Source of the DNA: Sphingobium chungbukense
Lineage (GTDB): Bacteria; Pseudomonadota; Alphaproteobacteria; Sphingomonadales; Sphingomonadaceae
NCBI RefSeq assembly: GCF_001005725.1
Contig: NZ_LBIC01000013.1
Span: forward strand, 124,001-188,000
DNA: 64,000 nt
Direction: 5' to 3'
Shown: piece after piece, positions 43,721 through 52,574 of the stretch
How positions within the stretch are numbered: position 1 is the first letter of the stretch
Layout: each line of letters begins with the position of its first letter
Notes under the pieces: generated by a model
The model's database searches: none
What the model was told of the DNA's origin: nothing
What the model saw: only the letters and a program-made list of their open reading frames with translations
Position numbers and translations under genes: made by a program

Positions 43721-46690
43721 ATGGCACGACGCCGACTTCTGACCGGAGACGAGCGCCGGCGCCTGTTCGATCCTCCTGTCCAAGAAACCGCGATCATTGG
43801 GCATTATACCCTTTCTGCGGAAGATGTTGAATTGGTTGGGCGCCGCTATGGTCCAGCAAATCGCCTCGGTCTGGCTGCACAAATCGCTTTGATGCGACAT
43901 CCCGGCTTTGGTCTGCAACCCGAGATCGGGCTTCCCGACGTCATTCTTCAGTACCTCGCGGCACAGTTATTCGTCGATCCTTCCTCCTTCTCTGCATATG
44001 GTCAGCGCGCGCAAACCCGTACCGATCATGCCGATCTCGTGGCGCGTTATCTTGGCATACGCCCGTTTCGACGCGGCGACCTGGCACTTGCCCTGAATCT
44101 TGCCGCGCAAGCCGCCGAGTATACAGACAGAGGTGAACCGATTGTTCGCGCCCTCATGGTTGGCCTGAAGGGTGAGCGGTTCATTCTTCCGTCAGGCGAC
44201 ACACTGGAACGCGCCGGTCTTGCTGGCCGGGCACGCGCACGCAAAGCTGCCGCAGCCGCAATCGTCGAAGGCCTCAGCTCTGCTGAACTGACACGGCTAG
44301 ACGAACTCGTAATCAACAACCCGGATTTCGGCATGACACCGCTGGCGTGGTTGCGTAATTTCGAAGAAGCCCCGACTGCGGCCAATATCAATGGCTTGCT
44401 TGAGCGCCTGCGCTATGTTCGCGGCATAGGTATCCACCCGGTAGTTGGGGGCGCCATTCCGGAATTCCGCTTTGCCCAATTTGTCCGCGAGGGCGGCGTG
44501 GCACCGGCATTCCTGCTTTCGGATTACAGCGTCAATCGCAGGCGGGCGACGTTGACGGCCGCAGTGATCGACCTTGAGGCCAGACTTGCCGATGCCGCGA
44601 TCCAAATGTTTGACCGACTTATCGGCGGCATGTTCACGCGCGCGCGGCGTGGGCGCGAGCGTCGCTACCAAGATAGTATTCAGTCGGTGGGGCAACTCAT
44701 GCGGCTGTTTGGCGCCACGATTACAGCACTTGATGAGGCTGTCCAGAATGGCGGCGATCCGCTCGAATTGATTGACGAAGCGGTGGGCTGGCACCGGCTT
44801 GTTGCGGCAAAGGCCCAAGTAGATGCCCTTGCTGATCTTGCCGGCGAGGACGCACTGGTAACGGCAACCGAGCGTTACGCCACGCTACGGCGTTTCAGCC
44901 CGGCATTTCTGGACGCCTTCACCTTCAAGGCGTCTGGAACAGGGACGGCACTGATCAAAGCCATCGATGTCATTCGCGATGCGAACACACGAAAGTCGCG
45001 CGACCTTCCCGATGGCGTTCCACTGCCATTCCCCAATCGGCAGTGGAAGCGTCTCATCACCGAAAGCGGCCGTATCGACCGCCGACGTTATGAAATTGCG
45101 ATCATGGCAACCTTGCGTGATCGTTTGCGCGCCGGTGATGTATGGATCGAGGGAACCCGCAACTATCAGCGCTTCGATGCCTATTTGCTGGGTCGGCGCG
45201 ACGCCGCCAAAGTGGCGGATGTGCTTCCGTTCGATTCAAATGCTGCATCCTACCTCGCTGACCGGGCACGAAATCTTGACTGGCGGCTGCGCCGATTTGC
45301 CAAGCAGTTGAAAACAAACAAGCTTGAGGGAGTGTCGCTCGAACGAGACCGGCTCAAGCTTCAGCAAATGCCGCCTGTCACCCCACCGGAAGCTGAAGCC
45401 CTCGATCGCAAGCTCGATACCCTGCTTCCCCGCGTGCGCATCACCGAGCTGCTGCTTGAAGTCGCCGAACGCACTGGTTTTTTGAACGCATTCCGTGACC
45501 TGCGCTCAGGCAAGGAGCACGACAACCCCAGCACGGTACTCGCCGCAATTCTGGCTGATGGCACCAACCTCGGGCTGGAGCGGATGGCCAATGCCAGCGA
45601 AGGCGTCAGCTATGCCCAACTCGCATGGACCCACAACTGGTATCTTTCACCCGAGAACTATCAGGCCGCGCTGGCCATGATCATCTCAGCCCATCACGAA
45701 TTACCCTTCGCGCGGCATTGGGGCGCTGGCACCAGTTCGTCGTCCGATGGCCAGTTCTTCCGGTCGGGGCGGAGCCGTTCAGGGGCGGCGGACGTCAATG
45801 CCAAATATGGCGCCGAACCTGGCGTGAAAATCTATTCTCACCTTTCCGATCACTTCGCATCATTCGGATCACGGATCATGTCCGCGACGGCAGGTGAAGC
45901 GCCTTACGTGCTCGACGGGCTTGTCCTGGGCGCCGGCAACCTTCCGTTGCATGAGCACTATACCGATACCGGCGGCGCCACCGATCATGTTTTCGCACTC
46001 TGCCACCTACTCGGGTTCCGCTTCGCGCCACGGCTGCGCGATATTGGCGACCGCAAGCTGGGTTCGATCGCTGCGCCATCGACATACAAGGGCATCGAAA
46101 ATCTGATGGGCCGCACCATCAAAACGGCAGCGATCGAGGCCGATTGGGATGACATCGTCAGGATTGTCGCCTCAATCAAGGATGGCACGGTGGCGCCGTC
46201 AGTAATCTTGCGAAAACTTGCCGCCTACAAACGCCAGAACAGGCTGGATTTTGCATTGGCTGAACTGGGCCGTATCGAGCGCACTTTGTTCACGCTCGAT
46301 TGGCTTGAACAACCGGAACTGCGACGTGCCTGTCAGGCCGGTCTCAACAAAGGCGAGGCGAGGCACACGCTTGCCGCCGCCATCTATACCAACCGGCAGG
46401 GTCGGTTCACCGATCGCTCGCTGGAAAATCAGGAATTTCGCGCATCTGGGCTGAACCTGCTGATTGCGGCGATTTCCTACTGGAACACGGTCTATCTCGA
46501 CCGGGCCGCCCAGCACCTCAACGCTGTCGGCACGACGTTCGATGCGGCACTGCTTGCGCACCTTTCTCCGATGGGCTGGGCGCACATCAGTCTGACCGGC
46601 GATTACCTCTGGGAGCAGGCCAGGCGACTTCCAGCAGGTGAATTCCACCCACTCAACGAGCCAATGGCGCGGTTGAAGCGTGTAGCGTAG
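43721..46690 (+). CDS. tnpA: Tn3-family transposase of the mercury transposon
   Basis: 989 aa. The ATG at 43721 has GGGAG upstream; the longer frame to 43589 overlaps merA and is not needed. N-terminal DNA-binding part starts MARRRLLTGDERRRLFDPP. The DDE catalytic domain shows SSSDGQFFRSG and YSHLSDHFASFG (two aspartates) and NKGEARHTLAAAIYTNRQG near the catalytic Glu. The full frame is open, so the enzyme should be active in replicative transposition. It is related to but clearly different from the outer transposase. Confidence 0.94.
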   Translation: MARRRLLTGDERRRLFDPPVQETAIIGHYTLSAEDVELVGRRYGPANRLGLAAQIALMRHPGFGLQPEIGLPDVILQYLAAQLFVDPSSFSAYGQRAQTRTDHADLVARYLGIRPFRRGDLALALNLAAQAAEYTDRGEPIVRALMVGLKGERFILPSGDTLERAGLAGRARARKAAAAAIVEGLSSAELTRLDELVINNPDFGMTPLAWLRNFEEAPTAANINGLLERLRYVRGIGIHPVVGGAIPEFRFAQFVREGGVAPAFLLSDYSVNRRRATLTAAVIDLEARLADAAIQMFDRLIGGMFTRARRGRERRYQDSIQSVGQLMRLFGATITALDEAVQNGGDPLELIDEAVGWHRLVAAKAQVDALADLAGEDALVTATERYATLRRFSPAFLDAFTFKASGTGTALIKAIDVIRDANTRKSRDLPDGVPLPFPNRQWKRLITESGRIDRRRYEIAIMATLRDRLRAGDVWIEGTRNYQRFDAYLLGRRDAAKVADVLPFDSNAASYLADRARNLDWRLRRFAKQLKTNKLEGVSLERDRLKLQQMPPVTPPEAEALDRKLDTLLPRVRITELLLEVAERTGFLNAFRDLRSGKEHDNPSTVLAAILADGTNLGLERMANASEGVSYAQLAWTHNWYLSPENYQAALAMIISAHHELPFARHWGAGTSSSSDGQFFRSGRSRSGAADVNAKYGAEPGVKIYSHLSDHFASFGSRIMSATAGEAPYVLDGLVLGAGNLPLHEHYTDTGGATDHVFALCHLLGFRFAPRLRDIGDRKLGSIAAPSTYKGIENLMGRTIKTAAIEADWDDIVRIVASIKDGTVAPSVILRKLAAYKRQNRLDFALAELGRIERTLFTLDWLEQPELRRACQAGLNKGEARHTLAAAIYTNRQGRFTDRSLENQEFRASGLNLLIAAISYWNTVYLDRAAQHLNAVGTTFDAALLAHLSPMGWAHISLTGDYLWEQARRLPAGEFHPLNEPMARLKRVA

Positions 46691-46702
46691 CCCATGTTCC
46701 GC

Positions 46703-46750
46703 TTATGTCCGAGAAATCGTTGTCTGGCGAACAAACCTTGAGGTGACGCC
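46703..46750 (-). repeat. inner transposon terminal inverted repeat, right
   Basis: Reverse complement starts GGCGTCACCTCAAGGTTTGT; pairs with 40144-40191. TTGCT at 46751-46755 follows directly. Confidence 0.88.
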
Positions 46751-46755
46751 TTGCT

Positions 46756-47374
46756 CGGCTACAGGTTCGCCCCCCGTATCCGCGATCTCCCTCAGAAAAG
46801 ACTCTATGCCTTCACGCCCAACGCGACGCCGGCCAATGTGCGAGCGCTGGTCGGAGGTAAGATCAATGAACCGCTCATCGAGCGCAACTGGCCCGACATC
46901 CTGCGCATCATGGCGACGATCGCAGCGGGGATCGTCGCCCCCAGCCAGATTCTTCGCAAGCTCGCCTCTTACCCGCGCCAGAATGAGCTGGCCCTCGCAT
47001 TGCGAGAGGTGGGCCGCATCGAGCGAACCCTGTTCATGATCGACTGGATTCTTGATGCCGGCCTCCAGCGCCAGGCTCAGATCGGCCTCAACAAGGGTGA
47101 GGCCCACCACGCCCTAAAGCGCGCCATCAGCTTCCACCGCCGAGGTGAAATCCGGGATCGATCCGGCGAAGGCCAGCACTATCGCATCGCCGGAATGAAC
47201 CTGCTCGCCGCCATCATCATATTCTGGAACACCATGAAGCTCGGCGAGGTCGTCAATACCCGGGCCGCCAGCGGTACCCATATCGCGCCTGATCTACTCG
47301 CCCACGTCTCGCCGTTGGGATAGGAACACATCAATCTAACCGGGGAATATCGCTGGCCCAAATCCTTAGCGTAG
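46756..47374 (+). pseudogene. tnpA: outer transposon tnpA, C-terminal part with premature stop
   Basis: Continues the interrupted outer transposase: GYRFAPRIRDLPQKRLY, NKGEAHHALKRAISFHRRG, ending HVSPLG at a TAG codon (47321-47323) where the family reads Trp (GWEHINLTGEY). Beyond the TAG the frame stays open through EHINLTGEYRWPKSLA to a stop at 47372-47374, inside the right inverted repeat. So a single TGG to TAG change has shortened it. With the frameshift and the insertion this is the third lesion in the gene. Confidence 0.88.
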
Positions 47375-47402
47375 GATTCCGCCCCCTCCCGCAAACGCCC
47401 CC
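47365..47402 (-). repeat. outer transposon terminal inverted repeat, right
   Basis: Pairs with 36535-36572. The following 168 bp to 47570 hold no recognisable gene. Confidence 0.9.
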
Positions 47403-47570
47403 TACGATTGAGAAGCGCGGCGGAATCTCTTAGATTGATCGCTGGAGGCTTTGTTCGCGGAGACGCGCACATTGCCTTCTTTTCGTTTTAGGAAGCGCTG
47501 CCCTAAGCGACAGAAGCCAGAGCTTTGACAATGCGGCATTCCGCGATGGAGCCGACCATGTATCTTGATC

Positions 47571-48320
47571 CTATCGGTGCAGACACGCGATGATGGCGGT
47601 CACGACGGCGGTGGTTTCCGCGACGTCGCGCACCCTCACTGTGTCGAGGCCGATTTCAGCAGCGGGATAGTCATTCCCACCGGGGAATATCGCATCCCCA
47701 ATGAACAGCATCCCGTCGAGCGGGACACCGCTCTCGGCACTCAGGCGCTTCAGGCCATAGCCCTTGTCGATCCCTGCTCTGGTCACGTCGATCGATGTCG
47801 TGCCACCGAGATTGATCGAGAGCTCCGGCAGCTTCGCGCGCAACGTGGCCTGCAACGCGGTCCTCTTCTTTCGGTCAGGATCCCACGCTTCCTTTTCCTT
47901 CAGCGGCGCTGCCTGCCCCAGGCCCGAAAAGGTGATCTGGCTGCCCCGGTCCTCGATCCGTTCGCCCCAGATACGTTCGTCGGCGAGACCGGCATCGGTC
48001 AGCGCCTGATCGAAGGCCGTGCGGATCTTCGCCTTCTCCGCGTCGTCGAACAGTTCGGCATAGACCGCGCGCCAAGCGCCATTGATGAACCGATAGAGTT
48101 TCGTGCCTGTGGTCGGCATCAACCAGAGACGGTCGAGCGCGACGCCGGCAGGAAGGCGCGAGGCGATCTGCTTTTCGAACTGCGGCCAGTCCCCGCCCGA
48201 GATCACCGCCACATCCGTGATGGCGAGCAATCGGGCGAGGATTGCGGCCATATCCTCCGATAACGGCCGCTTGCTCTCGGCAAGCGTGCCGTCGAGGTCG
48301 AAGGCGATCAGCCACTTCAT
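47571..48320 (-). CDS. HAD-IIB sugar-phosphatase / phosphomannomutase-like protein, copy 2
   Basis: 249 aa. The ATG at 48320 overlaps the stop of the P1B ATPase gene (ATGA), so it is the last gene of the divalent-metal operon. HAD motifs: FDLDGTLAE, ISGGDWPQFEKQ, GIDKGYGLKRL and GDAIFPGGNDYPA. It aligns over its full length with the protein at 20948-21694, with most residues identical by eye. Its association with a metal ATPase is unexpected. The substrate is unknown. Confidence 0.85.
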   Translation of the reverse strand: MKWLIAFDLDGTLAESKRPLSEDMAAILARLLAITDVAVISGGDWPQFEKQIASRLPAGVALDRLWLMPTTGTKLYRFINGAWRAVYAELFDDAEKAKIRTAFDQALTDAGLADERIWGERIEDRGSQITFSGLGQAAPLKEKEAWDPDRKKRTALQATLRAKLPELSINLGGTTSIDVTRAGIDKGYGLKRLSAESGVPLDGMLFIGDAIFPGGNDYPAAEIGLDTVRVRDVAETTAVVTAIIACLHR

Positions 48321-50818
48321 GCCGCCTTCCCTGCCGGATCGCGGTAGGCGAGCAGCCTGAGCGCATTGATGACGACGAGCAGCGTCGATCCCTCATGAAC
48401 CGCCACCGCTGGCCCAATGCCGAGGCCGAGGATGGTAGCAGGCACCAGGAAGGCGACGACACCCAGGCTGACGAAGACGTTCTGCCGGATGATTCCACGG
48501 GTATGGCGGCTAAGACCGACTGCGAATGGCAGGTGCGCCAGATCGTCGGCCATCAGCGCCACGTCGGCTGTCTCCAGCGCAACGTCCGACCCCGCCGCGC
48601 CCATCGCGATGCCGACCGTGGCGCTTGCCATCGCCGGCGCATCGTTCACGCCGTCGCCCACCATCGCGACCTTGTCTTCGCCGGCGAGCTTCTTGATCGC
48701 GGCAACCTTGTCTTCGGGCATGAGGTCGCCCCACGCTTCGTCGATCCCGACTTCGTCGGCGATCGCTTCGGCGACTTTCTGGTGATCGCCGGAGATCATT
48801 ATCATCCGCGACACGCCCATCTCGTGCAGCCGACGCAACGCGGTCTTGGCAGCTTCGCGAGGCGTGTCCATCAGGCCGATCGCGCCCAGGTCGCGGTCCC
48901 CCTTGCGGACCACCATTGTCGTGCGGCCGTTCTCGCGCAGCTTCGCGATTGCGTCCTGCGCGCCCTGCCCCAGCGCCGGAATGCCCTCACTTCCGAACAT
49001 CTCGGCCTTGCCGATCCACACCGTCTCGCCATCCACGCTCGCGGTGACGCCCCGACCGGTCAGGCTCTTGAGGTCGCCGGCAGTCGGCACGGCACGATCG
49101 TTCAGACGTTCGCGGCCGTCCTTGACGATCGCTTGGGCCAGGGGATGGTCGCTCAACGCTTCGACGGCGACAGCCAGCGCCAGCAACTCGCCTTCATCGG
49201 CGCCATCGACGGGCACGACATCAGTGATGCGCGGACGACCTTCGGTCAGCGTGCCCGTCTTGTCGAAAGCGATCGCTTTGAGCGACCCGAGGTTTTCGAG
49301 CGGTGCACCGCCCTTCACGAGCACGCCGCCCCGCGCTGCACGGGCAACGCCCGACAGGACCGCGCTCGGCGTTGCGATCGCGAGCGCGCACGGGCTTGCC
49401 GCCACCAGCACCGCCATCGCGCGATAGAAGCTGTCGCGGAACGGCTCGTCGACGACCACCCATGCGAACAGCAGGAGCACTGACAGGACCAGGACGGCGG
49501 GCACGAAGATCCGTTCGAACCGGTCGGTGAAGCGCTGCGTCGGCGACTTCTGCGTCTCCGCTTCGCTCACCATCTTCACGACCTTGGCAAGCGCGCTTTC
49601 ATTGGAACGGCGTGTCACCTCGATCTCGATCGCGCCGCCGCCGTTGATCGTACCAGCAAAAACCCGGCTTTCCGCGTCGACTGCATCGGGCTTGGCGCGT
49701 GCCGCTGCGGCATCTGCGACCGGCACCTTGTCGACCGGGATGCTTTCACCCGTGACCGGGGCCTGGTTGATCGCGCTGGTGCCCTTGATGACGAAGCCGT
49801 CGGCAGGCAGGCGCTCGTTCGGGCGGACGATGGCAATGTCCCCGACGACCATCTGCTCGACCGGGATTTCGCTGGTCTGCCCGCCGCGTCGCACGGTCGC
49901 GGTTTCGGGCGCGAGCTTCGCCAGCGCCTCGATCGCCTTCTTGGCGCGGCCCATTGCATAATGCTCAAGCGCATGGCCGAGGCTGAACAGGAACAGCAGC
50001 AGCGCACCTTCGGCCCATGCGCCCAGCGCAGCGGCGCCGGCCGCAGCGACCAACATCAGCGTGTCGATCTCGAACTTCTTCATCCGGAGGTTGTCGATCG
50101 CCTCGCGCAGCGTGAAGAATCCGCCGAAGAAATAGGCTGCGATATAGCAGGCGGTCGGCAGCCATTCGGGCGCGCCAGCGACCAGCCTCTCGATCGCGTA
50201 GCCGATCCCCAGCAGCGCGCCACAGGCGAGCGCGAAGATCAGCTCGGTATTGGGGCCGAGAAATTCGGCGTGGCTATGGTCGTGGCCATCGCCGGGGCCG
50301 TGCTTCTCTTCGCCCGCGCCGTGGCCCCCGGGGCCGTGGTCGTGGCCGGCATGTTCATCGGCAGCGACCCGCTTGCCCACCCTCACCTTCAGCTTGCGAA
50401 GCGCAGCGCGCACCTCCTCTTCGGTGGTTTCGCGGCGATCATATTCGACCCGGACAGACCCGCTGGTGCTGGCGCTTGCCTGGACCACGCCGGGCAAGGC
50501 GCACAGCGCATCGCTGACCGTGCGCGCCCGACGTTCGTGGTTGATCCCCGTCACCTGCCAGATCGCATGGCCGTAGCGCTCGGTGATTTCGGCACCTGCG
50601 GCGCGCACCATTTCGCGCAACCGTGGCAGCGGCAGCTTGGCGGCATCGAAATGGATGCACAGCGCCGCTGGCGTGTTGCCGTCGAGACAGATCACATGCG
50701 CCCGCTCGACACCTTCGCGCTTTGACAGGGTTGATACGAGACGGTCCAGGCAGGCATCGGCCGCGTCAGGAAGGTCCGGCAACAACACTGGAATGTCGAG
50801 TTCGAGCTTGTCGTTCAT
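48317..50818 (-). CDS. P1B-4-type heavy-metal ATPase (Co/Zn/Cd export)
   Basis: 833 aa. The ATG at 50818 has AAGGAGG upstream and overlaps the CDF stop. Two degenerate HMA-like N-terminal domains without CxxC are followed by a His-rich stretch (156-183, HAGHDHGPGGHG...HDHSH). Core motifs: TGES (356-359), SPC in helix 4 (475-477), DKTGTLTEG (Asp519 phosphorylated), SDHP (556-559), GDGVNDAPAMA and, in helix 6, HEGSTLLVVINALRLL. SPC plus HEGST marks subgroup P1B-4, known for Co(II), Zn(II) and Cd(II). It exports metal from the cytoplasm; the precise ion is not certain. Confidence 0.9.
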   Translation of the reverse strand: MNDKLELDIPVLLPDLPDAADACLDRLVSTLSKREGVERAHVICLDGNTPAALCIHFDAAKLPLPRLREMVRAAGAEITERYGHAIWQVTGINHERRARTVSDALCALPGVVQASASTSGSVRVEYDRRETTEEEVRAALRKLKVRVGKRVAADEHAGHDHGPGGHGAGEEKHGPGDGHDHSHAEFLGPNTELIFALACGALLGIGYAIERLVAGAPEWLPTACYIAAYFFGGFFTLREAIDNLRMKKFEIDTLMLVAAAGAAALGAWAEGALLLFLFSLGHALEHYAMGRAKKAIEALAKLAPETATVRRGGQTSEIPVEQMVVGDIAIVRPNERLPADGFVIKGTSAINQAPVTGESIPVDKVPVADAAAARAKPDAVDAESRVFAGTINGGGAIEIEVTRRSNESALAKVVKMVSEAETQKSPTQRFTDRFERIFVPAVLVLSVLLLFAWVVVDEPFRDSFYRAMAVLVAASPCALAIATPSAVLSGVARAARGGVLVKGGAPLENLGSLKAIAFDKTGTLTEGRPRITDVVPVDGADEGELLALAVAVEALSDHPLAQAIVKDGRERLNDRAVPTAGDLKSLTGRGVTASVDGETVWIGKAEMFGSEGIPALGQGAQDAIAKLRENGRTTMVVRKGDRDLGAIGLMDTPREAAKTALRRLHEMGVSRMIMISGDHQKVAEAIADEVGIDEAWGDLMPEDKVAAIKKLAGEDKVAMVGDGVNDAPAMASATVGIAMGAAGSDVALETADVALMADDLAHLPFAVGLSRHTRGIIRQNVFVSLGVVAFLVPATILGLGIGPAVAVHEGSTLLVVINALRLLAYRDPAGKAA

Positions 50819-51423
50819 GACGACCTCCTTTCGCTTTTCTTGGTTTCGGCGCGCGCGTCGCGCAGGATTTCGACACCGCCCTTGATGGCGATGATGGCGG
50901 TGGCGAAGCCGACCAGCAGGTCCGGCCAATTGGTACCCAACCACAGCACCAGCACGCCGGCGATCAGGATGCCGCCGTTGGAAATGAAGTCGTTGAAGCT
51001 GAAGGTGGTTGCGGCCCGGAGATTGACGTCCGGATCCTTGAGGCGCTGGAGCAGCCGCAGGCAGAGGTAATTCACGACGCCGGCGATCGCGGACATGACC
51101 ATCATGGTAGGTCCGATGGGCTCGCTGCCCTGCACGTAGCGCCGTCCGACATCGATCAAGATGCCGCCCGCGAAGATCAGCAGCATGACGCCCGAAGCGA
51201 CCGCGGCGCGTGTCTTCCATGTCTGGCCCCGGGTGAGCGCCACAAGGCTCAGCGCATACACAGCCGTATCGGACAGGTTGTCGACGCCGTTGGCGATCAG
51301 CGCGCTCGAGTCCGCGAAGAAGCCGGAAACGAAGAAGCCCGCAGCGATCGCCGCGTTCAGCAGCAGGACGATCCACAGTGTGCGGCGCTCCTGCCCGCCA
51401 TTGTTGTCGTTGCCCGGGATCAT
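50815..51423 (-). CDS. short CDF-like cation transporter
   Basis: 202 aa. The ATG at 51423 overlaps the ZIP stop (ATGA). About six helices with the CDF pattern: FADSSALIANGVDNLSD in helix 2 and TTFSFNDFISNGGILIAG in helix 5. In place of the usual His/Asp pairs the helix 2 site reads Asn-x3-Asn/Asp and the helix 5 site Asn-Asp/Asn, so metal choice may differ from Zn(II). The C-terminal cytosolic domain of typical CDF proteins is missing. Similar in build to the protein at 61588-62214. Confidence 0.8.
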   Translation of the reverse strand: MIPGNDNNGGQERRTLWIVLLLNAAIAAGFFVSGFFADSSALIANGVDNLSDTAVYALSLVALTRGQTWKTRAAVASGVMLLIFAGGILIDVGRRYVQGSEPIGPTMMVMSAIAGVVNYLCLRLLQRLKDPDVNLRAATTFSFNDFISNGGILIAGVLVLWLGTNWPDLLVGFATAIIAIKGGVEILRDARAETKKSERRSS

Positions 51424-52106
51424 CCCATCATCTCCTCAAGTGTCAGCAGGGCCAGGAAGCCGACGAAAAACATCGAGCTGATGAGCGGGGTGTCGGGTTT
51501 CTCGTGCGCCTCGACCAGCAACTCCTCCGTGACGAGGTAGAGCAGCGCCATCAGCCCGAAGCTGAGGAAGCCGGCGATCATCACCGGCGACAGCGCGGCG
51601 ACCGGCACGGCAGCGAGCGCGCCGATCGGCAGCAGCAGGGCCAATGCCGAGACGATCACGATGATGCGCAAGCGCGAGCGATAGGTTTCCGCCAGCTCGT
51701 CGGTCAGCGTCAGTCCCAGAAATAACACTTCCAGAGTGAGCGCGATCGTCAGCAGGAGACCTGCCTTCTCGCCCGCCACGAAAGCGAGGCCGAGCACCAG
51801 GCCGTCCACCAGAATGTCGATGCCGATCGCGGCGAGTAGCGCCATCGGCCCCTTGAAGCGGGCCTCAAGAGCCTTGAGCCCCAGCATGGTCGCGACGCCC
51901 GCCGCCCCGCCGATCAACGTCGCGCTGGGCGATGCCTCATGCTTGACCTGCGGCAGGATTTCGGTCGCTGCCGCCGCGAACACGACGCCGGCAGCGAGAT
52001 GCTGTAGGCCCGCCACGAGGCCAGGTTTCAACTTGGTGCGGCTCGCGACAATCGCGCCGAGCACGACCGCCAGCACAGGCGCAAGCGTATAGAGCAGTGC
52101 CTGCAT
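51420..52106 (-). CDS. ZIP-family metal transporter
   Basis: 228 aa. The ATG at 52106 is three bases after the previous stop. Seven to eight helices; ZIP features include HLAAGVVFAAAATEILP, DILVDGLVLGLAFVAGE (the helix 4 site has Asp in place of the usual His) and VTEELLVEAHE (helix 5). ZIP proteins usually import Zn(II) or other divalent ions, which is odd in an export operon; some bacterial members act in equilibrium or regulated flux. It overlaps the CDF gene. Confidence 0.8.
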   Translation of the reverse strand: MQALLYTLAPVLAVVLGAIVASRTKLKPGLVAGLQHLAAGVVFAAAATEILPQVKHEASPSATLIGGAAGVATMLGLKALEARFKGPMALLAAIGIDILVDGLVLGLAFVAGEKAGLLLTIALTLEVLFLGLTLTDELAETYRSRLRIIVIVSALALLLPIGALAAVPVAALSPVMIAGFLSFGLMALLYLVTEELLVEAHEKPDTPLISSMFFVGFLALLTLEEMMG

Positions 52107-52109
52107 TTC

Positions 52110-52574
52110 CTAGGACTCCTCCGGGGTTCGGTGGCAGACGCGGATCTTCCCGCGTCGCGTGAACGCGATCGATCCGCCCGCCACGACAGCCCGCGAATGG
52201 TCGCCGCGAAACTCGTCACCGGTTCGCTGCGCGCGCAGGATCTCGGTCCTGCCCTTCGGCAGCCAGGTGACGGCCATTTTCAAGCCTTCATCGATGAAGT
52301 CGACATCGGCGCGTGTGCCGTCGTCGCAGTACATGATGCGCTGCGCGATTAGTTTCGACGTCAGATGCTTTTCATGCGCCGGCTCGGTAGGCTGGGTCGG
52401 CGCTGGATTACACGCCCCTATAACCGCCCCGGAGACGAGAACGACGCCGAGGCGCGCGATCGCCAGACCGGCCCGATTCAGGCCGCACAAGGTTGTCACA
52501 TTTGAAATCGACGTGTCAGACATCGGTCTCTTCCGACGAAGCGCCCTGTGGCGTTCGAAGGCAGGGCAGTTCAT
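52110..52574 (-). CDS. MliC-like lipoprotein, copy 1
   Basis: 154 aa from the ATG at 52574, with GGAAGG upstream and a 4-base overlap with copy 2; an ATG at 52523 is an alternative. The signal ends VIGAC, a lipobox. The mature part contains MYCDDGTRADVDFIDEG, WLPKGRTEILRAQRTGDEF and GGSIAFTRRGKIRVCH, the strand pattern and Cys pair of the MliC domain (membrane-bound lysozyme inhibitor of C-type lysozyme). Here the domain may be a general periplasmic barrel rather than a lysozyme inhibitor. Its job in a metal operon is unknown. Confidence 0.7.
   Translation of the reverse strand: MNCPAFERHRALRRKRPMSDTSISNVTTLCGLNRAGLAIARLGVVLVSGAVIGACNPAPTQPTEPAHEKHLTSKLIAQRIMYCDDGTRADVDFIDEGLKMAVTWLPKGRTEILRAQRTGDEFRGDHSRAVVAGGSIAFTRRGKIRVCHRTPEES

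Larger units (their letters stand above)
40144..46750. mobile_element. intact Tn3-family mercury-resistance transposon
   Basis: 6607 bp with inverted repeats of about 48 bp starting GGCGTCACCTCAAG at each end and a perfect 5-bp target duplication (TTGCT). Gene order: tnpR (-), res-like gap, merR (-), mer promoter, merT, merP, merA (+), tnpA (+). All frames are open, so it is probably still mobile. The ends begin GGCG rather than the common GGGG of this family. Genes for MerB, MerC, MerD, MerE and MerF are absent. Confidence 0.93.
36535..47402. mobile_element. decayed Tn3-family transposon carrying a nested mercury transposon
   Basis: About 10.9 kb bounded by 38-bp inverted repeats that start GGGGGCGTTTGCGGG and end ...CTACGCYAAG, with one mismatch. 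Contents: GNAT passenger, tnpR, a divergent res-like gap, and tnpA broken by a frameshift, a 6.6-kb insertion and a nonsense codon. No 5-bp target duplication is seen (TGAAA on the left, TACGA on the right), so one end may have been rearranged after insertion. It probably can no longer move by itself. Confidence 0.85.
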
